Shown one piece after another: positions 1 to 8,837 of a DNA stretch of 64,000 nt. A model generated the notes under the pieces. The model saw only the letters and a program-made list of their open reading frames with translations, ran no database searches and was not told where the DNA came from. How positions within the stretch are numbered: the stretch's first letter is position 1; every line of letters starts with the position of its first letter. The stretch is from Promethearchaeota archaeon (GTDB taxonomy: Archaea > Asgardarchaeota > Lokiarchaeia > Helarchaeales > RDOG01): the NCBI GenBank assembly GCA_011365055.1, contig RDOG01000005.1:186001-250000 (forward strand), written 5' to 3'. The position numbers and the translations under genes are program-made.

Positions 1-3000
1 TCTCCTAAATTAGCAACAGAATATGAATAAGGATTCAATAATAAGATTTTTAGGGCACCTGAATTATTCGTGATACCTTTATCAAACCCATATATAGTAT
101 TATTATCAAGATCTTCAAAATATATATCAATTGTAGAGTCATTGTTATAGGGGACTGCAGAAACTGGTCCTTCATAAAAATAACTATCTCGTTCTTCCAT
201 ATTTATTGTAAAAAATAAAGAACTTGAGCTAAAATTTGTTTTTGTAGCACTTATTTCAATTGATAATGTATCATCTGATGCATAATTAGTTGAATTAAAG
301 GAGATATTATAAGTACCTCCACTTGCAGAAATCGAATAATAGGAAGGATCCCAACCAACAATGTTGATACTTGCATCAGATAGAGGAGTACCTGGAACTA
401 GATATGAATCATTTAAGAACGTATGAATACTAAAATTATCACCCCACGGTATGTTGAAACTTGCCAAATCAGAAGTCGTAAAAGTGGTAGGATAGGGATT
501 GATATATAAATTCAATTGTTTGAAAGCATAAATGTAATCTGAAGGATAATTCTTATCAAATTCAAAGTATAATACATAATTAGAAGAAGCATTTAAACTA
601 ATTGTATTATAAAAAAATGTATAATTTCCATCTTCTATATTTTCAGTCAACATCCCTGTATCTATTAATTCAGTTCCAAATAAAATACTCCAATCCGATT
701 GATTGGCATCATTAATTCCTTCATTATTATCGACATCAGTATAATTTAAATTAAAATAAACACTTTCATTCACATAACATTCATATCTACCGAGTAAAGA
801 ATTATATGTGGCATTAGAATTTAGAAGAACAACATCTGTTTTAACTTCATTTACGACACAACCAATTACCATCGTTCCTGTTGCCTGATTGCTTATTTTA
901 ACGGGCTGTGTTAAATTATTTATTCGAGAATCTACACCTCCATAAGATATATTTATAGTATAAAATCCAGTAATAAGTCTCATTGAATAATATCCAGACG
1001 AATTGGTAAATCCTTCAAAAATAAGTTTATCAAGATCAGGACCAATAGTTCCATTTCCTAATCTTACTTTCGCATTGACCAAATTTCCTTGATCATCGGC
1101 ATCGACAACGTGAGCTAGAAATCTAGCAACCGTGCAATTATATTGTTCATAATAAACTCTTTGGACAAAATGATCAAGAGATAAAGATGAATAATTAACA
1201 TTGAAAATTTTTGATTGTATTGTATAATTGATAGAAACATCATAATTACCATCAAGTAAACTTGTAAATGTATAATTACCGTTTGAGTCAGTAATTCCGC
1301 TTTTTAAAATAGCTTTTGTTGTTGCATTAAGTAAATAAACATTTGCACTGGATATTGGTACTCCATCTCTATCAATAGCATTTAATACAATTACATTATT
1401 TTCAAATTCTTCAACAGGACCAACAGAAATGTCGATGGGATTATTTAATCGAAAAGCAAACTCACGAATTTTTGTATAATTATCTGCTTGATCAGTTGTA
1501 AGAACAGCATATCTTAAATTTAAGTAAGTATTTTGTGGAAGAAGATAATAATCACCTTGATGTCCTTGAACAACAACTGGTTGATAAATGAGAGTTTCAC
1601 CATTCGCGAAACAGCCCGTTCTTCCTTGATAGCCTCCATCCCCTTCTTGAGAAGCTACTTCATACCCCAAAGTGATATTTAGATTTATAATTCCAATACT
1701 GGGTTTTGTTGATTCATCAGCATCGTATGTTGCTACCCAAGGTTCATAAGGATAATCTTTTCTGGAACTTGAAAACGTATCATTCGGAAATTGGGTTATT
1801 GATCCATTCCAAGTTCTCCTATCTTGTTCGAATGCTGCATTATCACTCATAATACCGAATATATGAGGCCATTGTCCCCAATTTTTAGTATAGCAATTTT
1901 GTTGGAAATAGATATAATCGTCTACAGTTACAAAGGTATGATTTTTATAAAAATAGAAATTGTAATATATTGTAAAGTTCATACATCCAGTTTCATTATG
2001 CCGGGAACCCGATATCTCAGTATAATTATAACCACCATCATCAGTATCAATTCTTAGACGAACGAATAATGTTCCATTTTCCTCGATTTGTACCTTACCG
2101 TTAGTTGCTTCTGATGGATTATCAGGTGTTATTAACAAATATTCTGGAATGGGATCATCTTCATAATAAACTTGCCAATCAACTTCATTGGACCCACCAT
2201 TATCATCCAGAGCAAAATCGTTTATAACAAAAAATTGACCTCCAGATCCAACAGTTGATGGATTGTATCTAAGAGCATCATACGTAAAATATTTCAAAGT
2301 AATTAAAGAACAAACTGGACCTGATAAACGGTCATTCATATTTAAAGTATCAATTAATTCAATTTGTGCCATGGTTCCAAGAGAAGTTGAGATATTGATA
2401 GTATCGCAATTCGTTTGAGATGGTTGTCCCAATGTATTAATTACATCAGGATTTGTTGTATCATCGGTTTTAGATGCATCATTATAAGCATTAATCCAGA
2501 TTAGTTGAGAATAATTAGGAATAGGGGCAGATTGATTATAATAAATATAATATGTTTCTTGTTCACCTTGAGAAATATTCATGAAGAAGAAAACATTGCA
2601 AGATGAAAGATAAGTATTTCCTGTATAATATGTCTCATTCCATACTTGACACGGAATTTCATTACTCCAGATATTACCATCAAAATAGACTACTCTAATG
2701 CTATCATTAATGCATGTTTGATCATCGGGAAAGGTCAAATAAATATCAATAGGTTCATCAATTCGCTCTGAAATATTAATAGGAGTAGAGACTATTGGTT
2801 CCGTCAATCCAATTTCATAACGATATAACCAAGATGTATTCCACCATTCAGTTGCAGTGGATTCAGAATACGCATTTTTAGAAAAGTTAAGATCATCATT
2901 TATCGAATTGATAAAGATAGGATTAAAAGCATTAGAAAATATACTGAATAGGGGAAATATAATTATTATAAATATTAGTAATACCACTACAATCTTATTG

Positions 3001-3011
3001 ATGGACTTCAT
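1..3011 (-). CDS. Large secreted surface protein, 5' part only (runs off the left edge)
   Basis: The minus-strand frame opens with ATG at 3009-3011. I checked it at the start, around 2160, around 1330 and at the edge, and it was open at each point, giving more than 1000 residues without a stop. The N-terminus MKSINKIVVVLLIFIIIIF is a lysine-plus-hydrophobic signal peptide. The rest is rich in Asn-X-Ser/Thr sequons, Tyr and Asp. A stretch near 1390-1230 (DRDGVPISSANVYLLNA, then a DSNGNYTF turn) looks like a carboxypeptidase-regulatory/CNA-B type beta-sandwich, and a related one lies near 1090-950. This fits an exported, glycosylated cell-surface protein. The C-terminal anchor lies outside the window. 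No enzymatic motif was recognised. Confidence 0.8.
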   Translation of the reverse strand, partial: MKSINKIVVVLLIFIIIIFPLFSIFSNAFNPIFINSINDDLNFSKNAYSESTATEWWNTSWLYRYEIGLTEPIVSTPINISERIDEPIDIYLTFPDDQTCINDSIRVVYFDGNIWSNEIPCQVWNETYYTGNTYLSSCNVFFFMNISQGEQETYYIYYNQSAPIPNYSQLIWINAYNDASKTDDTTNPDVINTLGQPSQTNCDTINISTSLGTMAQIELIDTLNMNDRLSGPVCSLITLKYFTYDALRYNPSTVGSGGQFFVINDFALDDNGGSNEVDWQVYYEDDPIPEYLLITPDNPSEATNGKVQIEENGTLFVRLRIDTDDGGYNYTEISGSRHNETGCMNFTIYYNFYFYKNHTFVTVDDYIYFQQNCYTKNWGQWPHIFGIMSDNAAFEQDRRTWNGSITQFPNDTFSSSRKDYPYEPWVATYDADESTKPSIGIINLNITLGYEVASQEGDGGYQGRTGCFANGETLIYQPVVVQGHQGDYYLLPQNTYLNLRYAVLTTDQADNYTKIREFAFRLNNPIDISVGPVEEFENNVIVLNAIDRDGVPISSANVYLLNATTKAILKSGITDSNGNYTFTSLLDGNYDVSINYTIQSKIFNVNYSSLSLDHFVQRVYYEQYNCTVARFLAHVVDADDQGNLVNAKVRLGNGTIGPDLDKLIFEGFTNSSGYYSMRLITGFYTINISYGGVDSRINNLTQPVKISNQATGTMVIGCVVNEVKTDVVLLNSNATYNSLLGRYECYVNESVYFNLNYTDVDNNEGINDANQSDWSILFGTELIDTGMLTENIEDGNYTFFYNTISLNASSNYVLYFEFDKNYPSDYIYAFKQLNLYINPYPTTFTTSDLASFNIPWGDNFSIHTFLNDSYLVPGTPLSDASINIVGWDPSYYSISASGGTYNISFNSTNYASDDTLSIEISATKTNFSSSSLFFTINMEERDSYFYEGPVSAVPYNNDSTIDIYFEDLDNNTIYGFDKGITNNSGALKILLLNPYSYSVANLG

Positions 3012-3293
3012 ATTTCATCAATTCTTCTTTATTTATATAAATGTTTTAAAGTCAAATATAAATCTCTTATAACTATAAGAGAACTACGGAGTATAAAATA
3101 CATCTACATTCCAAGAATACTTAATAATGTTCAATTAGATCGTATATTTATCTTATGTTTTTATTATTTTTGGTTAAAATCATTAATTATTAACTGATTT
3201 TAAAAAATATGTGATTAAATCAATTTTATCATGTAAAACTAATATTGATTTTACTAAAAATCTATTCATGGCAAAAAAAGAGGAGGATATTTA

Positions 3294-5210
3294 TTACAAT
3301 TTAAATGGTGAAACGATATTACTCCCGTATTTTTTTTGCATTTCGATCAATTCTTTCCTCTGTATTTCTAAAATCTCCCAGAAAAATTTAGGGATGTTAG
3401 GTTCTTCTTTGAATAATTTTTCCATTCTATCAAGTTTCTCAAGTAATTTCAAAATTCTTATTGAAAATTGAATTTCATATTCTTCTTTTGTATATTCTTT
3501 ATCGAATACTTTTCTAAATAGTTCTTTTAAATCTTCATACATTGGAATGAATCCAAATGGCGTTCTTATTGCATTATATTCACCGTGAATCCTGCATTCA
3601 GCCCATAAAACCCAAATTTTTTTATCCAGTTTATCATTAGCATATTCTCCATTTAGTTTGAGGAAATAATTAGTTTTGAATACTTTTGGAGCGTTTCTTC
3701 CTAATTTTTCGCCAAATTTTTTATGATTATTGAAATATAAGCCTAATGGAACTACAAGGAAATCCATGTTTGCCATCGGTGAGTTTGATCTTACTCCAAC
3801 AGCACCTAAGGTAGCTGATGTGGTTTCACTTTCAATCGTTGCTCCCACAAAAACACCATGTTTCCAACTCAGGCTTTCATATACAGGAACATTCGTATCA
3901 CTATCACGACCGCCATAAAAAATTCCATTTATTTCAACTCCTTCTGGGTCGTCATAATTTGGATCTGCGTTTTCTAAAGCACTAATCTTAAGAGTAAAAC
4001 GAGCATTAGGGTGTGCAGGAAGTATTTCGTCCCTTTTTGCATCTTTTTTACCCTCATACCATCCTTCACCAGAATGATTCATTCCTTTATCAGGTAATTC
4101 TTTACCCATTCCTAACCAATAGGGAATCTTATCATTTATTAAAACATTTGAAAAAATTACTTCTCGCGGAGTTGTCAAAGCCTTGTAAATCAAAGGATCA
4201 TCTTTAGGATTCACATCTTGAAGAATTCCAAATATACCCTTTTCAATATTCACCGCTCTACAAGATCCATTTATGTTCCTTATGTAGACAATATCGTCTC
4301 CAACGATTGTAAATTTATATCCATTGGAGGAAGGAATCATTGCAGTGCTGGTTTTTCCACAAGCTGATGGATATGCACCAGAAAAGTAAGTTTTTCTTTT
4401 CTTTTCTTCATTTTCAACTCCCATGATAAAATAATGTTCGGTTAACCAGTCTTCCTGATTACTTTTATATATAGCAAGTCGAAGTGCAAGCTTTTTCAAG
4501 CCTAGAGAATTTCCTGCATATTGATTATTACAAGAGAGGACTCTATTTCCAAGTGGATCAATGTAGATTCTTCTTTTATCAATGTTTTTTGTAACAGTTC
4601 CATTCAATTCACCAGCAGAATGAACAAGTAAAAAGAAATTATCAGAGCCATTTAATAGTTTAAATTGAGTATAACCCCTTCTATAAAGTAAATCTTCACT
4701 GTGCGCTACATACCAACTATCGGTAATTTGAAGTGCACAAATGCTAAATTGTGAATTTTTTGGACCTAAAACAAAAAATCTTATAATCATTTGCTTACCT
4801 TTCATTATACCATCCATTAGATCAAAGATTTCCTTCAATCCTTCATCTCTATCGATGGTATTTAATCTCTTACTCATGGGAGTCTCGGCGGTAACGAGTA
4901 TTTTAGTATTATTTTTATCCCGAGCTTGATCAAAATATGAATCGTAATGAATTGTATGGCCTTTCATTTTCAATTTCGATTCTTCGTTTTCTTTTATTGC
5001 CATTTCCCTAACGAAATTAACATCATCATCCGAATTAGTGATGACATAAACCTCACTAGGTTTTAAAAGTGATATGTATTGATAAACAATATTTAACACA
5101 TGTTCATTATTTAAAGCAATTAATTTTTCTAAATTTTCTTCATTTAAGACAGATACATCATAAATATCTTTTTGTCGGGTCTGATTTTCTATGATTGTTG
5201 GTGTAGTCAT
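3294..5210 (-). CDS. pckG: Phosphoenolpyruvate carboxykinase, GTP type
   Basis: 638 residues, the usual size for GTP-dependent PEPCK, which converts oxaloacetate plus GTP to phosphoenolpyruvate, CO2 and GDP at the entry to gluconeogenesis. The diagnostic P-loop is YPSACGKTSTAM at about residues 280-291, and the kinase-2 region GDDIVYI follows at about 304. RIYIDPLGNRVLS (about 214-226) and the WKHGVFVGATIESETT stretch further on also match the family. It diverges from an Lrp regulator with a 167-bp shared promoter region. An ATP-PEPCK-like gene lies beyond that regulator, so two PEPCK-fold enzymes flank one regulator. The family call is firm; the physiological direction is inferred. Confidence 0.95.
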   Translation of the reverse strand: MTTPTIIENQTRQKDIYDVSVLNEENLEKLIALNNEHVLNIVYQYISLLKPSEVYVITNSDDDVNFVREMAIKENEESKLKMKGHTIHYDSYFDQARDKNNTKILVTAETPMSKRLNTIDRDEGLKEIFDLMDGIMKGKQMIIRFFVLGPKNSQFSICALQITDSWYVAHSEDLLYRRGYTQFKLLNGSDNFFLLVHSAGELNGTVTKNIDKRRIYIDPLGNRVLSCNNQYAGNSLGLKKLALRLAIYKSNQEDWLTEHYFIMGVENEEKKRKTYFSGAYPSACGKTSTAMIPSSNGYKFTIVGDDIVYIRNINGSCRAVNIEKGIFGILQDVNPKDDPLIYKALTTPREVIFSNVLINDKIPYWLGMGKELPDKGMNHSGEGWYEGKKDAKRDEILPAHPNARFTLKISALENADPNYDDPEGVEINGIFYGGRDSDTNVPVYESLSWKHGVFVGATIESETTSATLGAVGVRSNSPMANMDFLVVPLGLYFNNHKKFGEKLGRNAPKVFKTNYFLKLNGEYANDKLDKKIWVLWAECRIHGEYNAIRTPFGFIPMYEDLKELFRKVFDKEYTKEEYEIQFSIRILKLLEKLDRMEKLFKEEPNIPKFFWEILEIQRKELIEMQKKYGSNIVSPFKL

Positions 5211-5283
5211 GTTAATTTTCCTTCAAATTTTTTAGAAATTCGTTTTTTTGCTAAAGGTAATTCCTTAAGACAAAAAGAAAAAT

Positions 5284-5293
5284 TATTTATAAA
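5284..5293 (-). promoter_or_regulatory. TATA box for pckG
   Basis: On the minus strand this reads TTTATAAATA, identical to the plus-strand box at 5347-5356. A start site about 25 nt downstream would fall near 5262, leaving a leader of about 50 nt before the ATG at 5210. Assigned by pattern only. Confidence 0.5.
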
Positions 5294-5332
5294 GGTATGG
5301 TTTTGTAAAGATAATTAAAGAAATTAGTTTAC

Positions 5333-5368
5333 TTTTGTTAGATACTTTTATAAATATAACTAACAAAA
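5333..5368 (+). promoter_or_regulatory. Perfect 9-bp inverted repeat flanking the Lrp-gene TATA box (likely operator)
   Basis: TTTTGTTAG at 5333-5341 and its exact reverse complement CTAACAAAA at 5360-5368 bracket an 18-bp spacer that holds the TATA box TTTATAAATA (5347-5356). The box centre is about 26 bp before the ATG at 5378, so the lrp-type transcript is probably leaderless. Symmetric sites overlapping the TATA element are a usual place for archaeal Lrp-family autoregulation. Binding by the adjacent regulator is inferred. A weaker half-site-like TTTTGTAAAG lies near 5301. Confidence 0.55.
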
Positions 5369-5377
5369 CGTCATATT

Positions 5378-5872
5378 ATGGAAAAAAATTTTATTACATT
5401 GAAAAAGCTTAAAAACCTTGACAAAAATATTTTGAACTATTTAATCAGAGACAGTCATATAGCGTACAATAAAATTGCTGATGAAATTGGGACTACTAGG
5501 CAAAATATTTCCCAAAGAGTAAAGAAATTAGAAGAAAGAAAGTTAATTAATTCATATACAATAACTTTAAATTATGATATAATTGAAGAATTACAGGTCA
5601 AAGCTTACGTTTTATTCAGGGAGGATCCAGATGCTGATATCAGAAAAGAGGACGAAAAAAAACTATTAAAAATCCCTCAAATATCAGAATTCTCCCGAAT
5701 TTTCGGAAAGTATGATGGTATCTTAAAATTAATGGTCAGAGATGTAAATCAATTAACTGAAATAATGGGAAAAATACACGATATTGAAGGAATAAAAGAA
5801 ACGGAAACATTTATTGTCCATACTAGACTTAAGGATGACGAAAATTCAACAGTTGAAAATTTATTGAAATAA
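5378..5872 (+). CDS. Lrp/AsnC-family transcriptional regulator
   Basis: 164 residues with the Lrp plan. An N-terminal winged helix covers about residues 14-60 (DKNILNYLIRDSHIAYNKIA, then the recognition segment TTRQNISQRVKKLEE). A linker and a C-terminal RAM/AsnC ligand-binding, oligomerising domain follow, with the EFSRIFGKYDGILKLMV strand at about 108-124. The gene sits between the GTP-type and ATP-type PEPCK genes and shares a divergent promoter region with the former. A 9-bp inverted repeat surrounds its own TATA box, which suggests autoregulation and possible control of pckG. The effector is unknown; an amino acid or a central metabolite is the family norm. Confidence 0.9.
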   Translation: MEKNFITLKKLKNLDKNILNYLIRDSHIAYNKIADEIGTTRQNISQRVKKLEERKLINSYTITLNYDIIEELQVKAYVLFREDPDADIRKEDEKKLLKIPQISEFSRIFGKYDGILKLMVRDVNQLTEIMGKIHDIEGIKETETFIVHTRLKDDENSTVENLLK

Positions 5873-5966
5873 AAAGAAATAAATTAAACACTTCACGCAA
5901 AAGCTTAAAAAATTTAGAAAAAGATGCATGGTTGAAAATAAATTATTAAAATAGGGTGGATATTTA

Positions 5967-8648
5967 ATGACATATCCAGATGTTAAAATAATCGATGAAG
6001 AAATGAGGAATAGTTTATTAAAATTAGCTGAAAGGTATCTCGGATATGATACCTTAAATATTTGGAATGCAAATCTAAACGGATATATTATTCAATTAAG
6101 AACAAATGATTATTTAATAGAAGATTTTTGGGTTGAAAGTTGGTTTCCAGAAGATATAAGAAAAAGACCTCATGGAATTATTTTTGTTGTTACAGAAATT
6201 CCAAATCAAGAACCAGGTGTTTATTATGATCCAAAATCAAATACAGGTATTATTTTTAATCATAGGGATTATTTTATTACTAGATCTTTAGCAATTGGAA
6301 TGATTGCAGATATTACGGAAGATGTGGATGATTTACATTTCTTACGAGGTTCACTAGTTGATGTTGATGGAGAAGGAATTTGTATTATGTCTAAAAGTTA
6401 TACAGAAATTGCAACTCATACATTCCAATTATTAGAAATGGACAAGGCAAGAATTCATTCTAGCGATCTAATTTATGTTGAACAACTTGGAGGAACTAAA
6501 GGGAGAATATCAACTTTAGCACCTGAACGTAAATTTTATGTTAAATCTAGTATTATTGAAATAAATCCCAGAATAAAAGTACTATTTGAACGATGTAAAA
6601 AGGATTTAAAGCATTTTATACTAAATCCCTCATGGATAGAAGGTTCTACGAAATATATTGATACTACTAGAATTAAGCTAGTGATTTTATTAAGATCAAA
6701 TGGATCATCAGAAACGAAATTTAAGAGATTAACACCTTTGGAAGCAATCGAATTACTAGCAAATGATGATCCGCCGTTTTTAGATCCAAATACAATAGTG
6801 TTGAATAATGTAAAAATTGAAAAGCGTAAAAAATTTTTTAGTAAGATTTTTCAATTTGCAGCATGTTATGAGATTAATTCTTCAAATGAATTATTTGAAG
6901 TACAAAGTATTATAAGAAATTTAATAACCCATAAGGATTATCTTAAACCAATCGAGGAGCGAAAAGTAGTTCCTTTTGATCCTCAAGAATTAATAAATAA
7001 ACTAGATATTGATAAATTAAAGCAAGCTGTTGTATCTTTGGATTCACAATCAAATGTTAAATTTCCAAAACAGCATGAAATAAAAAAAATGGCAGAAAAA
7101 TATGGAACAAAAACAAAGTTTGGGAATTATAATTTTGTTTCCACTGTAAAAAATAGAAGTGCTCCGTTAACGGTATATATAGGGAGTCCAGAGGTAACTA
7201 TAAGAGAAATGACAGCTGCAAGGAGAGAAATTTTTAAAAATCTTTCAAAAACCATTGAAGACGTAATGAATTATATGAAAAAGACAGAATTTATCGGAAC
7301 TAAACGACGAATGGGAGAAAATCAATATTTTACACCAATTTGTCATGTATATCATTCAATTCACAGGAAAGAAATGGTGAGATTATCTCACATGGTTAAC
7401 AAATCTTTGTTTGATCTCCCAGAAATTATAAATAAAGAAATAAGCCCAGATATTTACATCGTTCACATTCCTGAGTGGCAAGAAAAAGATAGACAGATTT
7501 TAGTTTTCCCAGAGCATAACATGACATTCGTTTTAGGTTCGGATTATTATGGTGAAGATAAAAAAGGTTTATTAAGAATGGCGATGTGGATCGCTAAAAA
7601 ACAGGGAATGTTAGGGTTGCATGCAGGAGCAAAGACAATAAAAGCACGGAATGCAAAATCTAGTAAACTAAATACATATAATTGTATTATCTTCGGTTTA
7701 ACAGCAACGGGTAAAACAACACATTCAACCCATACGCATGACTTGGATGAAGCTGATGGGGAATCAATAACAATAGTTCAAGACGATTTCGTTGCACTTC
7801 GAGATGACGGGTCTGCGATAGGCACTGAGCGAGGTTTCTTCTTAAAAACAGATAGCGTTGATCCACAAATACATCCACTAATTTATAAAGCAGTAACCGA
7901 ACCAGATGCTATTTTTGAAAATGTATTAGTCGATTATAGAGGTAATATCTTTTTTCAAGATGAAACTCTAACGGGTAATGGTAGAGGAATCATGCAAAGG
8001 ACCGCTTTTGGAAAATATATGAATCCAAGCATTAATCTTGCACCACTTGATCAAGTAGATGGTTTAATCATATTGTTAATTACCAGGAGAAATACAATTG
8101 TACCAGTTTGTGCAAAATTAACGATTGAACAAGCTGCTTTGGCTTTCATGTTAGGGGAGTCAATTCATACATCTGGAAGTGATCCAAAGAGAGCAGGGGA
8201 ATCAATTAGAACCGTTGGAACAAATCCGTTCATCATTGGTGATGAAGCACAAGAGGCGAACATGTTTTATGAGATTCTAAAAAAACATGAAAATAAAATA
8301 AGATGTTTCCAGATTAATACGGGTGGAGTCGGCGAGATCATGGAAACTGATGAAGAAGGAAATAAAATACATAAACGAAAAGTTGAAAGGATTCAAATTA
8401 AAGAAATGGCTTCTATTATTAGAGGTATTGCAAGAGAATCAATAACTTGGAAAGATGAAGATGATTTTGGTACAAAAATTCCAGTAAATATTGAAGGCAT
8501 GGACATTTCTAAATATGATCCAAAACTTGTTTATGATAAAGAGACTTATGAAAAATTAGTTAAGGAATTAAAAGACGAACGAAGAAAATTCTTGGAGAAA
8601 TATCCAAACCTAGACCAGTTTATAAAAAATGCTTTAAAACTTGATTAA
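5967..8648 (+). CDS. ATP-type PEP carboxykinase-like protein with an HPr-kinase-like N-terminal half
   Basis: 893 residues against about 530 for ordinary ATP-PEPCK. The C-terminal half (about 500-860) carries the PEPCK signatures: P-loop GLTATGKTTHS (577-587), kinase-2 VQDDFVALRDDG (604-615), a counterpart of the ENV substrate loop (IFENVLVD) and the late INTGG strand. The N-terminal half has a stretch at about 127-175 (GSLVDVDGEGICIMSKS, then RIHSSDLIYVE). It lines up with the HPr kinase/phosphorylase core, but the GxxGxGKS loop is replaced by SKSYTEIAT, so that module is probably non-catalytic. A GGTG-type ribosome site precedes the ATG. Catalytic activity of the PEPCK half is plausible but unproven; a sensory or regulatory role for the N-terminal half is inference. 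Confidence 0.8.
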   Translation: MTYPDVKIIDEEMRNSLLKLAERYLGYDTLNIWNANLNGYIIQLRTNDYLIEDFWVESWFPEDIRKRPHGIIFVVTEIPNQEPGVYYDPKSNTGIIFNHRDYFITRSLAIGMIADITEDVDDLHFLRGSLVDVDGEGICIMSKSYTEIATHTFQLLEMDKARIHSSDLIYVEQLGGTKGRISTLAPERKFYVKSSIIEINPRIKVLFERCKKDLKHFILNPSWIEGSTKYIDTTRIKLVILLRSNGSSETKFKRLTPLEAIELLANDDPPFLDPNTIVLNNVKIEKRKKFFSKIFQFAACYEINSSNELFEVQSIIRNLITHKDYLKPIEERKVVPFDPQELINKLDIDKLKQAVVSLDSQSNVKFPKQHEIKKMAEKYGTKTKFGNYNFVSTVKNRSAPLTVYIGSPEVTIREMTAARREIFKNLSKTIEDVMNYMKKTEFIGTKRRMGENQYFTPICHVYHSIHRKEMVRLSHMVNKSLFDLPEIINKEISPDIYIVHIPEWQEKDRQILVFPEHNMTFVLGSDYYGEDKKGLLRMAMWIAKKQGMLGLHAGAKTIKARNAKSSKLNTYNCIIFGLTATGKTTHSTHTHDLDEADGESITIVQDDFVALRDDGSAIGTERGFFLKTDSVDPQIHPLIYKAVTEPDAIFENVLVDYRGNIFFQDETLTGNGRGIMQRTAFGKYMNPSINLAPLDQVDGLIILLITRRNTIVPVCAKLTIEQAALAFMLGESIHTSGSDPKRAGESIRTVGTNPFIIGDEAQEANMFYEILKKHENKIRCFQINTGGVGEIMETDEEGNKIHKRKVERIQIKEMASIIRGIARESITWKDEDDFGTKIPVNIEGMDISKYDPKLVYDKETYEKLVKELKDERRKFLEKYPNLDQFIKNALKLD

Positions 8649-8662
8649 CTTAAATTTTTTAA

Positions 8663-8682
8663 TTTTTTTTTTTTTTTTTTTT
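8663..8682 (+). terminator. Poly-T transcription terminator
   Basis: An uninterrupted run of 20 T starts 14 nt after the stop codon of the ATP-PEPCK-like gene, with more T-rich sequence after it. Archaeal RNA polymerase terminates at such runs without a hairpin. Confidence 0.7.
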
Positions 8683-8837
8683 CCTTTTCTGATTACTTTA
8701 AATTCTGATCTAATTTTCTTATTTCAATTCTAAATCTTAAAAATCCAAATAAAAATTAGACTTTTATGTAAGTTATGATAAAATTAAACTACTTTCATTC
8801 AAATTTTAAATTCTAAATATATACAGAAGGGATTTAT

